A stretch of DNA of 33,159 nt from Candidatus Heimdallarchaeota archaeon (GTDB taxonomy: Archaea; Asgardarchaeota; Heimdallarchaeia; Heimdallarchaeales; Heimdallarchaeaceae). Below the pieces are notes generated by a model. The model was not told where the DNA came from, searched no databases, and worked only from the letters and a program-made list of their open reading frames with translations. Below are positions 1 through 7,815 of the stretch, one piece after another. Position 1 is the stretch's first letter. Each line of letters begins with the position of its first letter. The position numbers and the translations under genes are program-made. The stretch is from contig BPTM01000210.1 of the NCBI GenBank assembly GCA_023705945.1, positions 1-33,159 on the forward strand, given 5' to 3'.

Positions 1-652
1 CTTCAGGTTCTCCATCATCCTCTAATTCTTTAACCTTCTTTGATGATGCAACTTTCTTCTGAAGTTCCTCAAGTTCTGGATATTCCTTCCCAAGATTAGT
101 TATTAGCTTAGCTTTGGGATAAATTTTCTTAATGTATACACATACCTCGACTAAATCTTCGTTAATGAAATATTCTCCAAATAAGTGTTCTTTCCCATCT
201 TTGAGATTAAGTATTAGCATGGCTTTATTCTTGTATTTTCGCAAATCAAAAGAGAATTTTCGAGGGATTTTAGATATACCAAATTTCCTTATGCTACGTA
301 TATCAACTTCGCTCTTTTTGGTTCTAATCCCGGTAAAAAGAAGGGGTGTTGAACGATATTTGATAGAAGTTCCATTAATCGAGATGAAATCATACTGATA
401 AATTGTTTCTCTTACTACTCGATTCCCAAAAATTAACAGGGGTAACACAGTAATAAGAATTAATGCAAACCAAGACGTTATATCGTCCTCAGCTGGGGGA
501 ACAATAAACACAAAGACAATAAAACTTGCTATCATAATAAGACTAAAGACTAGGTTAAGGGTGAAATCTCTCCATCCAAATCTTGTTGATTTCTTTGTTA
601 GAATCGCTTCATCCTTTTTCTTTTCTGCTGGTTGTTTATCTTCTTTTGCCAT
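1..652 (-). CDS. Membrane protein with PH-like domain, truncated by window edge
   Basis: The frame is open from an ATG at 652-650 to the left edge without a stop, so the C-terminus lies outside the window. The N-terminus is a short Lys/Glu-rich cytosolic tail (about residues 1-25). Two hydrophobic segments follow (about 30-50 and 57-73), separated by a short PPAED loop, as in a helical hairpin. After that comes a mostly beta-strand region rich in basic residues that resembles the PH-like domains found after two membrane helices in many prokaryotic proteins; that match is by eye only. The visible end is a charged, probably coiled segment. The ATG lies 3 nt after the stop of the UroD-family gene, so the two are co-transcribed and possibly translationally coupled. 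The function is unknown. Confidence 0.7.
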   Translation of the reverse strand, partial: MAKEDKQPAEKKKDEAILTKKSTRFGWRDFTLNLVFSLIMIASFIVFVFIVPPAEDDITSWFALILITVLPLLIFGNRVVRETIYQYDFISINGTSIKYRSTPLLFTGIRTKKSEVDIRSIRKFGISKIPRKFSFDLRKYKNKAMLILNLKDGKEHLFGEYFINEDLVEVCVYIKKIYPKAKLITNLGKEYPELEELQKKVASSKKVKELEDDGEPE

Positions 653-655
653 TTT

Positions 656-1654
656 CTAAACCCTCTTTCTTGATTTGTGTATGGTTTTTGAGACAATCTC
701 TATAGACTCATTTGTTGCAGTAATTGGAATTACACAACCTGGTGAGATTATAACCCTATTATCATGCTTCTTAGAAATTTCTATGGCTTCCAGTATATTA
801 CTCTTTATTTTTTCTTCATTCCCATCTGCTAAACTTCGGGTGTCATCTATACCAGCTAAGAGACCTTTCGAAAAAATATTTGCAGCTTCAGGTATTGTTG
901 GCCATGTTAGTTGATCGTGCCAGTTAAGACCATCTGCATCAATATTTTCTACAACTTTATTGAAATTGATATCTTGTCCATGAATATGTATGATATTGTA
1001 ATCTGATTTCTTTCTTGTTTCTTGTATCAATTTCTTGATAAAGAAAATCTCGAAGTTATCTACTTCTTCCCAAGTCAAATCGGTTTTTCGGAAATGCTGT
1101 GATGCAATGAATAGTCCATTTGCACCAGCATCAATTGATGATTGAGCAAATTCTAACAAATCTCTGTATATTACAAAAAGTGCTTCTTTTAATTTTGTTT
1201 TATCCTCTCGTATATGTGCAACGAGATTATTATCCATCTTAGAAGCAACCATCAAAGGAGAAAAGATAGTCATCATTTTAGGTAACCCTTCTAGTTTTTT
1301 ACCTAGTATCTCAACAGTTTTAACTTGATCACCAAATTCCCCCTCATTTACATTAACTTGTTCTAATGCCCCCCAATCCTCAATACTATGTATTGTACAT
1401 TCTTCACAGCTAGTACTACCAGTAACTGGGTCATATTCTTTTGCTACTTTACATCCATAATCCACAACAGGATATCTTCCATGGGGAGATATTTTCATCA
1501 AATCGAATTGATGATGTTCATAGAATTTAATGTGAGCTTTAGCTAATCTCTCAGGATGCCTGTCATCATGCGGAAAATGCTTCCACAAACTGAACAGAGG
1601 ATAATCTATATTCCTCCCTTTGAACGTATTAAGCAACAATTCCAATTTATCCAT
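656..1654 (-). CDS. Uroporphyrinogen decarboxylase (URO-D) superfamily protein, methyltransferase-like
   Basis: A 332-residue TIM-barrel protein of the URO-D superfamily (COG0407 type), which includes HemE and the MtaA/CmuA corrinoid:coenzyme M methyltransferases. Family features seen are the N-terminal FSLWKHFP segment in the place of the HemE substrate motif, IHIHGQD followed by the conserved VENIDADGLNWHD barrel strand, and a C-terminal SPGCVIP segment. The typical HemE N-terminal RQAGRY motif is absent, so true heme-pathway decarboxylation is unlikely. A methyl-transfer or other C1 role fits better, but the substrate cannot be named. It is the first gene of a minus-strand operon with the PH-like membrane protein (3-nt gap). 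The ATG at 1654 is the first start in the frame and is divergent from the S25e gene. Confidence 0.8.
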   Translation of the reverse strand: MDKLELLLNTFKGRNIDYPLFSLWKHFPHDDRHPERLAKAHIKFYEHHQFDLMKISPHGRYPVVDYGCKVAKEYDPVTGSTSCEECTIHSIEDWGALEQVNVNEGEFGDQVKTVEILGKKLEGLPKMMTIFSPLMVASKMDNNLVAHIREDKTKLKEALFVIYRDLLEFAQSSIDAGANGLFIASQHFRKTDLTWEEVDNFEIFFIKKLIQETRKKSDYNIIHIHGQDINFNKVVENIDADGLNWHDQLTWPTIPEAANIFSKGLLAGIDDTRSLADGNEEKIKSNILEAIEISKKHDNRVIISPGCVIPITATNESIEIVSKTIHKSRKRV

Positions 1655-1754
1655 ATGGTGTTTTAGGAGAGGAAATTATCAAGATTGTGGTAAGTGAAAA
1701 ACCTTTCAATAGAATAACTTAAAAATCCGCGGAAAAACCAGAGTTCGAGAAGCG

Positions 1755-2051
1755 ATGTCATTACGCGAGAGGAAAGTAATAAGAAAGAAGAAAAAATTTG
1801 GTTTAGTGTTCGAATTTATCCCTGTCATCCGTGATCTTTCCCCAGATGAAGAGACACGGAAAAAGATTGATGGAGAACTATCCAGGGCAAAAGGAGTAAC
1901 ACCAGCTTACCTTGCAGATAAGTATAATATCAGAGTTAGCACTGCAAAAAAAATTCTGAGAGAAGCTGAAGCAAACAATATTATTAAACGTATCAGTAAA
2001 TCAAAAAGAACAACTGTTTATTCTGCTGCTATGGATAAACCAGCAGCTTAG
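1755..2051 (+). CDS. rps25e: Small ribosomal subunit protein S25e
   Basis: A 98-residue basic protein with a lysine/arginine-rich N-terminal tail (residues 1-15) followed by a winged-helix fold. The segment VTPAYLADKYNIRVSTAKKI, then an I-x-R-I-x-K turn and the TTVYSAA strand, match the eS25 pattern (TP..la..y.I..s.A...lrele..g.I..v.k......Y). eS25 is found in eukaryotes and in TACK/Asgard archaea but not in Euryarchaeota, so it also informs taxonomy. A TATA-like CTTAAAAAT at 1718-1726 lies about 33 nt before the ATG. The protein is monocistronic and divergent from the UroD-like gene. The alternative is a generic winged-helix DNA-binding protein, less likely given length and charge pattern. 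Confidence 0.68.
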   Translation: MSLRERKVIRKKKKFGLVFEFIPVIRDLSPDEETRKKIDGELSRAKGVTPAYLADKYNIRVSTAKKILREAEANNIIKRISKSKRTTVYSAAMDKPAA

Positions 2052-2118
2052 TAATCGTAAATTCTCTATTTTTAAAACAATTAAATCTCTATGAAGTAGA
2101 TTGTTTATGCTTCATATT

Positions 2119-3189
2119 CTACTCAAATAGTTCTGTAGAGTAGGGCGCATCAGTTATACCACTTTCTGTAACATAAAACAATGCTTCTCTTTCAGGCATT
2201 CTTGAACTATCAAACAATCTAGCAATTCTTGAACTACCTCTTGATTTTCTTAGAAATACTCTTTGTTGAGGACGATGAGCCCAAGCAAAACCTAAGGCAG
2301 GTTCTTCAGGGCTTCCAAATAAGAATTCTTCAACGTTAGCAATAATTTGGTTAGTTACAACAATTGCAGTATCATATTTGACGGCTATCATAATCAGCTT
2401 TTCTGCAATTTGCATGAGTTTTTGTTGTCTCTCAACAAGTTTTCCTTTGCCTATAAATTCTGAACGGAAATGCGAAGCTAAAGAATCAATGATTAGCAAT
2501 TTAATGTTTTTCTCGGGTATAATTTCATTTAATTGATCGACTATGCTAAATAAATGATGAGTATTAACTGCTGCACTAATGTAAATATTGTTCAGTATTT
2601 CTTCAACATCTAATTCTCTGTAAGATGCCATTTCAACTACTCTTCGTGGTGAAAATGTTCTCTCAGTATCAATAAAAAAAGCATTTCCTTCTAACCCTCC
2701 TTCTTCAAAAGGCAATTGTACGTTTATGCATAATTGAAAACAGAGTTGTGTTTTACCGGAACCAAAACCACCAGCTAATTCTGTTAACTCTTGAGTCCAT
2801 ACTCCTCCTCCAAGAATACCATCAAATTCGTTTGAAGATGTAGTAATCTTTCCTCTCTTCGATTCAAGTTCCAGGAACTCCATAGCTGAAATAGGTTGAA
2901 TACCAAGTTTATGTTGGGCTTTATCAATGATTTTTTTTGCCTCATTAATGTCTAAATCAATCTTTGAAGAAAGCTCTTCTGATGTTAAAATAGATAAACC
3001 TTCAATAGTAAAACCAGCATTTTCTAGCTTCTCTAATACTTTCTTATTGATTCCTTCAAGATCCATTTGCTTATCACTAATTATGTAATAAATGCTTGTT
3101 AAAAACTTTGGGTAAAAATGTATCAATAGCTCTTCTGATTTGTTTAAATATCGAAAAACACTAATCTTTTTATATTCTTCTTCAGCCAT
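2119..3189 (-). CDS. radA: RadA/Rad51-family recombinase
   Basis: A 356-residue RecA-fold recombinase for homologous strand exchange. The N-terminal helix-hairpin-helix region spans about residues 40-95. The core contains Walker A GGFGSGKTQ (140-148), the IDTE strand with the catalytic glutamate (173-176), Walker B LLIIDS (231-236) followed by SHFRSEF, and the C-terminal AHRPQQRVFLRK and RIARLFDSS strands. Length and order fit archaeal RadA. Divergences are an extra N-terminal segment of about 40 residues, a weak HhH (GINKK instead of GVGPA) and Gly for Glu just before FGSGKT. These make a RadA paralogue possible. A TATA-like TTTAAT at 3211-3218 sits about 26 nt upstream, which suggests a leaderless mRNA. 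It is divergent from the flavodiiron gene and may share its promoter region. Confidence 0.88.
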   Translation of the reverse strand: MAEEEYKKISVFRYLNKSEELLIHFYPKFLTSIYYIISDKQMDLEGINKKVLEKLENAGFTIEGLSILTSEELSSKIDLDINEAKKIIDKAQHKLGIQPISAMEFLELESKRGKITTSSNEFDGILGGGVWTQELTELAGGFGSGKTQLCFQLCINVQLPFEEGGLEGNAFFIDTERTFSPRRVVEMASYRELDVEEILNNIYISAAVNTHHLFSIVDQLNEIIPEKNIKLLIIDSLASHFRSEFIGKGKLVERQQKLMQIAEKLIMIAVKYDTAIVVTNQIIANVEEFLFGSPEEPALGFAWAHRPQQRVFLRKSRGSSRIARLFDSSRMPEREALFYVTESGITDAPYSTELFE

Positions 3190-3210
3190 TTTAATGAAAA
3201 CTTTTGAGAG

Positions 3211-3218
3211 TTTAATTT
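3211..3218. promoter_or_regulatory. Putative TATA element between radA and flavodiiron gene
   Basis: TTTAATTT in the 57-nt divergent spacer. It lies about 26 nt from the radA ATG on the minus strand and about 33 nt from the flavodiiron ATG on the plus strand, so one AT-rich element could serve either or both promoters. The evidence is spacing only. Confidence 0.4.
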
Positions 3219-3246
3219 CTCTCTAAAACATATCAGCGTCATTAGG

Positions 3247-4452
3247 ATGCCGTATATTTCGGTGATAAGAATGAAAGAAATAACAGAAGATGTTTTTTAC
3301 ATCGGAGTGAATGACCATGAAACTGATCTTTTTGAAGGTTTGTGGCCAATTCCAGAAGGAGTTAGTTATAATAGTTATCTGGTTAAGGGAGAAGAGAAAG
3401 TAGCTATTATCGATCTTGTGAAAATCCTATTTGTAGATGAATTTCTAACAAATATTGAGAAAAAGGTTAATTTTGATCAAATTGATTACATTGTAATGAA
3501 CCACATCGAACCTGATCATAGTGGTTCGCTTTTGAGGTTATTAGAGAAGGCTCCACAAGCAACTATAATATGTTCTAAAAAAGCAAAGGGCATGCTTAAC
3601 GATTTTTACAAAGTCACTGATAACATAGTTGTTGTTGGTGAAGGTGATGAACTTGATTTAGGAGGTAGAAAACTTGTCTTCTATATGGATCCATTGGTGC
3701 ATTGGCCTGAAACAATGCTAACTTATGATAATAAAGATCAAATACTCTTTTCTTGCGATGCTTTCGGTTCGTACAAGGCTCTAGACATAGGTATATTTGA
3801 TGATGAAGTAAATCCTGATGAATATTATGAGGAAACAATAAGATATTTCAGCAACATTGTTGCTAAATATGTAAAATATGTTCAAAAAGCAATGGCTAAA
3901 CTTACTGATTTACCCATAAAAATGATTGCTCCATCTCATGGAATTGTTTGGAGAGCAAATCCTCAAAGGATTATTGATTTATATGTTGATTTAGCTGCAA
4001 GAAAAGCTCAACCTGGAGTTGCTATCATATATGGTTCCATGTACGGGAATACAAAAAATGTGGTAGAATATGTTGCTGAGGGTGTGAAAGAGGCTGGTGT
4101 TCCTGTAACAATACTTGATTTTTCTAGGCATCATCTAAGCTATTTGCTAAAAGAGTCTTGGCAAAATAAAGGTGTTATTCTTGGAATTCCCACATACGAT
4201 GGCGGACCGTTTTTAGGTGCTTCATATTACCTACATTTAATGAAAAGAAAGAACTTACGTGAAAGGATTGTAGGGTTCTTTGGTTCATCATTATGGAGTG
4301 GTCGTGCATTACTTCAAGCATCTGAGCAATTAAAAGAATTAGATTGGGAAATTGTTGAACCATTACTAGAATTCAGAGGAGCTGCGACAGAGGAAGTTTT
4401 GCAGCAAGCCAAAGAATTAGGTAAGAAAATAGGTGAGATGACAAAAGAGTAG
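3247..4452 (+). CDS. fprA: Flavodiiron protein (FprA-type A-type flavoprotein)
   Basis: A 401-residue flavodiiron protein that reduces O2 to water and/or NO to N2O in the cytosol, protecting anaerobic metabolism. The N-terminal metallo-beta-lactamase domain carries the full di-iron ligand set: HIEPDH (H86, E88, D90, H91), H152 in LVHWPE, D171 in SCDAFGS and H231 in PSHGIVW. The C-terminal flavodoxin domain begins about residue 256, with the FMN-binding loop YGSMYGNTK (262-270). There is no rubredoxin or NADH-oxidoreductase fusion, so a separate electron donor is needed. The ATG at 3247 fits the shared TATA-like element near 3211, but family members usually begin at the second Met (3271, MKEITEDVF), so the true start may be 24 nt downstream. 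Confidence 0.93.
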   Translation: MPYISVIRMKEITEDVFYIGVNDHETDLFEGLWPIPEGVSYNSYLVKGEEKVAIIDLVKILFVDEFLTNIEKKVNFDQIDYIVMNHIEPDHSGSLLRLLEKAPQATIICSKKAKGMLNDFYKVTDNIVVVGEGDELDLGGRKLVFYMDPLVHWPETMLTYDNKDQILFSCDAFGSYKALDIGIFDDEVNPDEYYEETIRYFSNIVAKYVKYVQKAMAKLTDLPIKMIAPSHGIVWRANPQRIIDLYVDLAARKAQPGVAIIYGSMYGNTKNVVEYVAEGVKEAGVPVTILDFSRHHLSYLLKESWQNKGVILGIPTYDGGPFLGASYYLHLMKRKNLRERIVGFFGSSLWSGRALLQASEQLKELDWEIVEPLLEFRGAATEEVLQQAKELGKKIGEMTKE

Positions 4453-4474
4453 CAAATAACTCATTTTACTGCTC

Positions 4475-4489
4475 TTTTTTCTCTTTTTG
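4475..4489 (+). terminator. T-rich archaeal-type terminator after flavodiiron gene
   Basis: Two T-runs (TTTTTT and TTTTT, separated by CTC) begin about 22 nt after the stop codon at 4452. Archaeal RNA polymerase terminates at such oligo-T tracts without a hairpin. Confidence 0.45.
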
Positions 4490-4592
4490 TTGCATTACTT
4501 TTCATTTTAAAATCCTAATCTCTTGGTTTTTTACATATTTTAGGCATTTCTTGGAAAAAAGTTTTAAGTTCTTAAAAGAATTTACTATTAGA

Positions 4593-4805
4593 ATGACTTA
4601 TCTACAACAAAAAATAACAAAGGAGAGTGGGTTAAAACTCACAAATGAAGTTGTAGAGATAGTCGTGGAAGGGATGTCAGATAAGAATAGAGGGGTAAGA
4701 GAGGCAGCATATTCTACTTGGGTTTCAATAGTAGAGATGGAATCGGATCAAGTTACAGAAGAAATGCTAACAAAAATCACTCAAGCCTTAAAGACTTATT
4801 CTTGA
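4593..4805 (+). CDS. Small HEAT-repeat-like protein
   Basis: A 70-residue all-helical protein, not assignable to a named family. Residues about 22-48 (VVEGMSDKNRGVREAAYSTW) read as one HEAT repeat: a helix, then D-x-x-x-x-VR-x-AA at the start of the second helix. The ends look like a preceding and a following helix, so this is a one- to two-repeat unit, possibly an adaptor. The frame is open upstream to a TTG at 4551, but I chose the ATG at 4593 because TTTTAAG at 4562-4568 lies about 28 nt before it, placing a leaderless transcript start there; the longer version would have its own promoter inside the gene. The neighbours (flavodiiron gene upstream, thermosome convergent) give no functional clue. 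Confidence 0.55.
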   Translation: MTYLQQKITKESGLKLTNEVVEIVVEGMSDKNRGVREAAYSTWVSIVEMESDQVTEEMLTKITQALKTYS

Positions 4806-4866
4806 AGTGAAAATAGTATCGTTTGATTTTTAAAAAACAAAAATAAAAAAAAGAAAAATATTTTCT

Positions 4867-6492
4867 CTAGTAATCTTCAGGCATTCCACCGCCGCCACCA
4901 GGCATAGGAGGACCACCACCAGATAGTTCTTTAGCAGCAATAACATCGTCAATTCTCAAGATCATTTCTGCTGCTTCAGCAGCACTACTGATAGCTTGTA
5001 ATTTGACGGAAATTGGTTCCAAAACATTGAGTTTGAACATGTCATCTACTTTCTTATCAAAAGGATTAACTCCAAAGACATTACCTACTTTGCTGTGTTG
5101 AACATGTAGTTCAGCAAGCACATCAATAGGATCAAGTCCAGCATTTTCTGCTAAAGTTCTTGGGATGATTTCCATTGCTTTTGCGAATTTTTCAACGGCT
5201 AATTGAACTTTACTGGTTTGTGTTTTAGCGAATCCACCAAGTTTTTGACTAATTTGAATTTCTGGAGCTCCACCACCTGGAACGACTTTCTGGTCATGAA
5301 TAACTTGTCTAACGACACATAGTGCATCATGAATTGCTCTATCTGCTTCATTGACAATCATCTCTGTCCCACCGCGGATGACAATAGATACTGCTTTGGG
5401 GTTTGTACAACCTGTTATGAAAATCATGTTGTCATCACTGATGGATTTCTCTTCTGCGAGTTCAGCGTTTCCAAGGTATTGATCTAAATCGTCAAGGCTT
5501 GTTGTAACTTGAGCACCTGTTGCTTTAGCTAATTTATCCATATCGCTTTTCTTAATTCGACGAACAGCTGAAATACCCTTCTTTGCAAGATAATGTTGAA
5601 TAATATCATCAATACCTTTCTGGCAAAGTACTACGTTAGCACCAGAAGCAATGATTTTGTCAGCCATCTCTTTTAGCATATTCTGTTCACTATCTAAAAA
5701 TGCTTGAATTTGGTCAGGACTTGTAATGTTAATTTTAGCATCAATTTCTGTTTTGCTTAATTCAAGACCTTTGTCTAGAAGCAGAATTTTAGCGCCTATT
5801 ACCTTCTTGGGCATGTCAGCATGTACAAACTCTTTGTCGAGAATAATTCCATCGATGAGTTCTGTATCAACAAGACTTCCACCTTTTTTCTTCTGAATTT
5901 GGATATTGTCGATGTCTGCGATAAGCTTGCCATCCTTTTCTTCAGTAATGGATCTCACTGCTTTTACAACAATTTTAGCAAGAGGATCTTTCTCACCACT
6001 GACTATTTTGGATGACATGGAAGTTTGAGCAACATAATTGAGTATGTCTTCATCTTCAAATGATACATCTATAGCCATTTCTTCTAGAATTTCAATAGCC
6101 TTAAATCGGGCGTTCTTGTAACCTTCAACAATGATACTAGGATGAACCTCAATATCTAATAATTCTTCAGCTTGCTTAAGTAATTCTCCAGCAAGCACAA
6201 CGACGGTAGTTGTTCCGTCACCAGTTTCTTGATCCTGTGTCTTGGATAAGTCAATAAGGAATTTAGCTGCAGGATGACTGACTTCAATCTCTTTCAAAAT
6301 TGTCGCACCATCATTTGTTACAGTTGTATCTCCAAAATTGTCTATCAGCATTTTGTCCATACCTTTAGGACCAAGAGCTGAACGAATAGCTTCAGATACT
6401 GCTCTGGCTGCTAAGATGTTATTTCTTTGAGCGTCTTTGCCACGAGTTCTTTCAGTACCTTCTTTCATAATATAAACGGGAGCACCATACAT
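4867..6492 (-). CDS. ths: Thermosome subunit (group II chaperonin)
   Basis: A 541-residue cytosolic ATP-dependent protein-folding chaperonin that assembles into a double ring with a built-in lid. Seen in the sequence are the equatorial RNNILAARAVSEAIRSALGP signature (about 23-42), GPKGMDKML (41-49), VTNDGATIL (58-66), the ATP-binding GDGTTT (91-96), a GGGAPE motif in the second equatorial half, and a flexible C-terminal Gly/Met/Pro-rich tail ending GGMPEDY, as in archaeal thermosomes. The length is exactly that of the family. The ATG at 6492 is preceded by a Shine-Dalgarno GTGAGGT 7 nt upstream and a TATATAAC-type box about 65 nt upstream, so this mRNA has a roughly 40-nt leader, unlike several neighbours. 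Confidence 0.98.
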   Translation of the reverse strand: MYGAPVYIMKEGTERTRGKDAQRNNILAARAVSEAIRSALGPKGMDKMLIDNFGDTTVTNDGATILKEIEVSHPAAKFLIDLSKTQDQETGDGTTTVVVLAGELLKQAEELLDIEVHPSIIVEGYKNARFKAIEILEEMAIDVSFEDEDILNYVAQTSMSSKIVSGEKDPLAKIVVKAVRSITEEKDGKLIADIDNIQIQKKKGGSLVDTELIDGIILDKEFVHADMPKKVIGAKILLLDKGLELSKTEIDAKINITSPDQIQAFLDSEQNMLKEMADKIIASGANVVLCQKGIDDIIQHYLAKKGISAVRRIKKSDMDKLAKATGAQVTTSLDDLDQYLGNAELAEEKSISDDNMIFITGCTNPKAVSIVIRGGTEMIVNEADRAIHDALCVVRQVIHDQKVVPGGGAPEIQISQKLGGFAKTQTSKVQLAVEKFAKAMEIIPRTLAENAGLDPIDVLAELHVQHSKVGNVFGVNPFDKKVDDMFKLNVLEPISVKLQAISSAAEAAEMILRIDDVIAAKELSGGGPPMPGGGGGMPEDY

Positions 6493-6499
6493 ATTTTTT

Positions 6500-6506
6500 A
6501 CCTCAC
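6500..6506 (-). promoter_or_regulatory. Shine-Dalgarno site of thermosome gene
   Basis: Minus-strand GTGAGGT, complementary to the 3' end of archaeal 16S rRNA, lies 7 nt before the ATG at 6492 and fixes that start. Confidence 0.65.
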
Positions 6507-6553
6507 TCTAGTAGTGTTGAGTGTAAATTTCAATTTATTTTTTCTATTCATTG

Positions 6554-6562
6554 ATATATAAC
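6554..6562 (-). promoter_or_regulatory. Putative TATA box of thermosome gene
   Basis: Minus-strand GTTATATAT lies about 65 nt upstream of the ATG, implying a leader of about 40 nt that contains the Shine-Dalgarno site. The 250-nt spacer 6493-6742 otherwise holds only the divergent GTPase promoter and AT-rich sequence. Confidence 0.45.
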
Positions 6563-6669
6563 CTTTGCTATTTTGAAAAAAATTATTTTTTACATTTTTA
6601 CTGCTTTTTTTTGTGCTTACTCTCCCGACTTAATTACCTAACAGCATATATTTTTAAGATTAGTTTACC

Positions 6670-6681
6670 AATATATATATA
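6670..6681 (+). promoter_or_regulatory. Putative TATA box of Arf-like GTPase gene
   Basis: An alternating ATATATATATA tract, about 70 nt before the TTG start. A short CACAC/GTGTG inverted repeat with a 5-nt loop (about 6702-6717) falls in the predicted leader. Confidence 0.45.
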
Positions 6682-6727
6682 GGGGTTTTTCTGATGATTC
6701 ACCACACTATTTGTGTGAAGAAGGGAA

Positions 6728-6736
6728 AGAAGTGAT
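6728..6736 (+). promoter_or_regulatory. Shine-Dalgarno site supporting a TTG start
   Basis: AGAAGTGAT matches the GTGAT half of the archaeal GGAGGTGAT consensus and ends 6 nt before TTG 6743. The nearest upstream in-frame codon of note is a TGA at 6716-6718, and no in-frame ATG precedes the GTPase P-loop. Confidence 0.5.
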
Positions 6737-6742
6737 TACAGA

Positions 6743-7738
6743 TTGTTAGGTCATAATTCAAATTCAAATTGGCTATTCTCTGATAGAGATGTATCCATTT
6801 CCGTCGCTGGATTAGATGGTGTTGGAAAAACCACTATTATTAATAAACTTCTGAATGAAGAGATTACTGAAACCTATTCAACATATGGTATTAATCACGA
6901 AATAGTTAACATCGATGGATTGAAACTTGGTTTGACAGATTTAGGAGGTAAAGAACCCTTTAGAAAATCTCTTTGGCCTAGCTATATCTCTCGTTCTGAT
7001 GCGCTCATTTTTGTTGTTGATGCAACTAAAGAACATCAGATCACAGAATCAAAGAAGTGGTTTGCTCGTTCCTTGAAGTGGATTAAGAAAAATTCACCTA
7101 TACTTGTTTTACTTAACACTTGGGATAAAAGGATTAACCAAAAAGAACTCACCACTGTTTCCAACTTGTTTAAATCTTCTTCTCGTCGACAATCGATTGA
7201 GTGTTTTAGTGTATCTCCAATTACTGGTAAAAATCTAAACAAAACCATTGATTGGTTAGCTAACACAATTATCTCCAATCTAGTTAGCACAGGAATATCT
7301 GTAGAGTATTTTGTTGCTTATCTTAAAACCGATAATGGAATAATAGAGGCAAGAATTCGCACACCATCAGCAATTATTGATACTGAAGGAATGTCTCCTG
7401 TTATTCGCTACAAATTTGCGTCTGGCAATGAGTCAATTCTTGAATACATGAACCTTAAAGGGCGCCAAGTAGTCATGGCAGCTGACAATCAAACATCATG
7501 TTGGTTGATGACAAACGTGATTGATAAGAATAAAGAAATAAAAGGTGCTGATTTGCTGATGAAATTATTGACAGAATTCATTAAGGAAATACAGGGATTG
7601 AAAGAAGATAAGGGAACTGATATATCAGAATCTGATTTGACAAGTCACCTTATGAAATACTTGATCGACAACCAATCCTTCTGGTCTGAAAAAGAACTGC
7701 CAATGTTTGAAATCTCCTATGCAGAAAACAATTCATGA
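6743..7738 (+). CDS. Arf/Ras-like small GTPase with fused C-terminal domain
   Basis: A 331-residue protein whose first ~178 residues form a small GTPase domain of the Arf/Gtr-like type, eukaryote-signature proteins abundant in Asgard archaea. G1 P-loop GLDGVGKTT is at 23-31, the likely switch-I threonine at T48, G3 DLGGK at 66-70, G4 NTWD at 125-128 and G5 SPITG at 158-162. The residue after DxxG, normally the catalytic Gln, is Lys, and G4 departs from NKxD. There is no N-terminal glycine or C-terminal cysteine for lipidation. Residues ~180-331 form an extra alpha/beta domain that I cannot assign; a longin- or roadblock-like fold is possible. Start is TTG 6743, supported by AGAAGTGAT 6 nt upstream. 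Divergent from the thermosome gene. Confidence 0.85.
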   Translation: MLGHNSNSNWLFSDRDVSISVAGLDGVGKTTIINKLLNEEITETYSTYGINHEIVNIDGLKLGLTDLGGKEPFRKSLWPSYISRSDALIFVVDATKEHQITESKKWFARSLKWIKKNSPILVLLNTWDKRINQKELTTVSNLFKSSSRRQSIECFSVSPITGKNLNKTIDWLANTIISNLVSTGISVEYFVAYLKTDNGIIEARIRTPSAIIDTEGMSPVIRYKFASGNESILEYMNLKGRQVVMAADNQTSCWLMTNVIDKNKEIKGADLLMKLLTEFIKEIQGLKEDKGTDISESDLTSHLMKYLIDNQSFWSEKELPMFEISYAENNS

Positions 7739-7815
7739 TTATCAATTTGATTTTCATACCAATTGATGAACAATAATGTTAAATAATTTCTTTTATTTTC
7801 TAATTTGAACAAACC

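Noticed and set aside
656-1654. True heme-pathway uroporphyrinogen decarboxylase HemE
   Set aside because: The N-terminal RQAGRY substrate motif of HemE is missing, and no other heme-synthesis gene is near.
6690-6782. TGATGA at about 6692 with a CTGA near 6778 as a second C/D RNA
   Set aside because: No purine before TGATGA, about 80 nt between the boxes, no terminal stem, and the downstream CTGA is inside the GTPase coding region.
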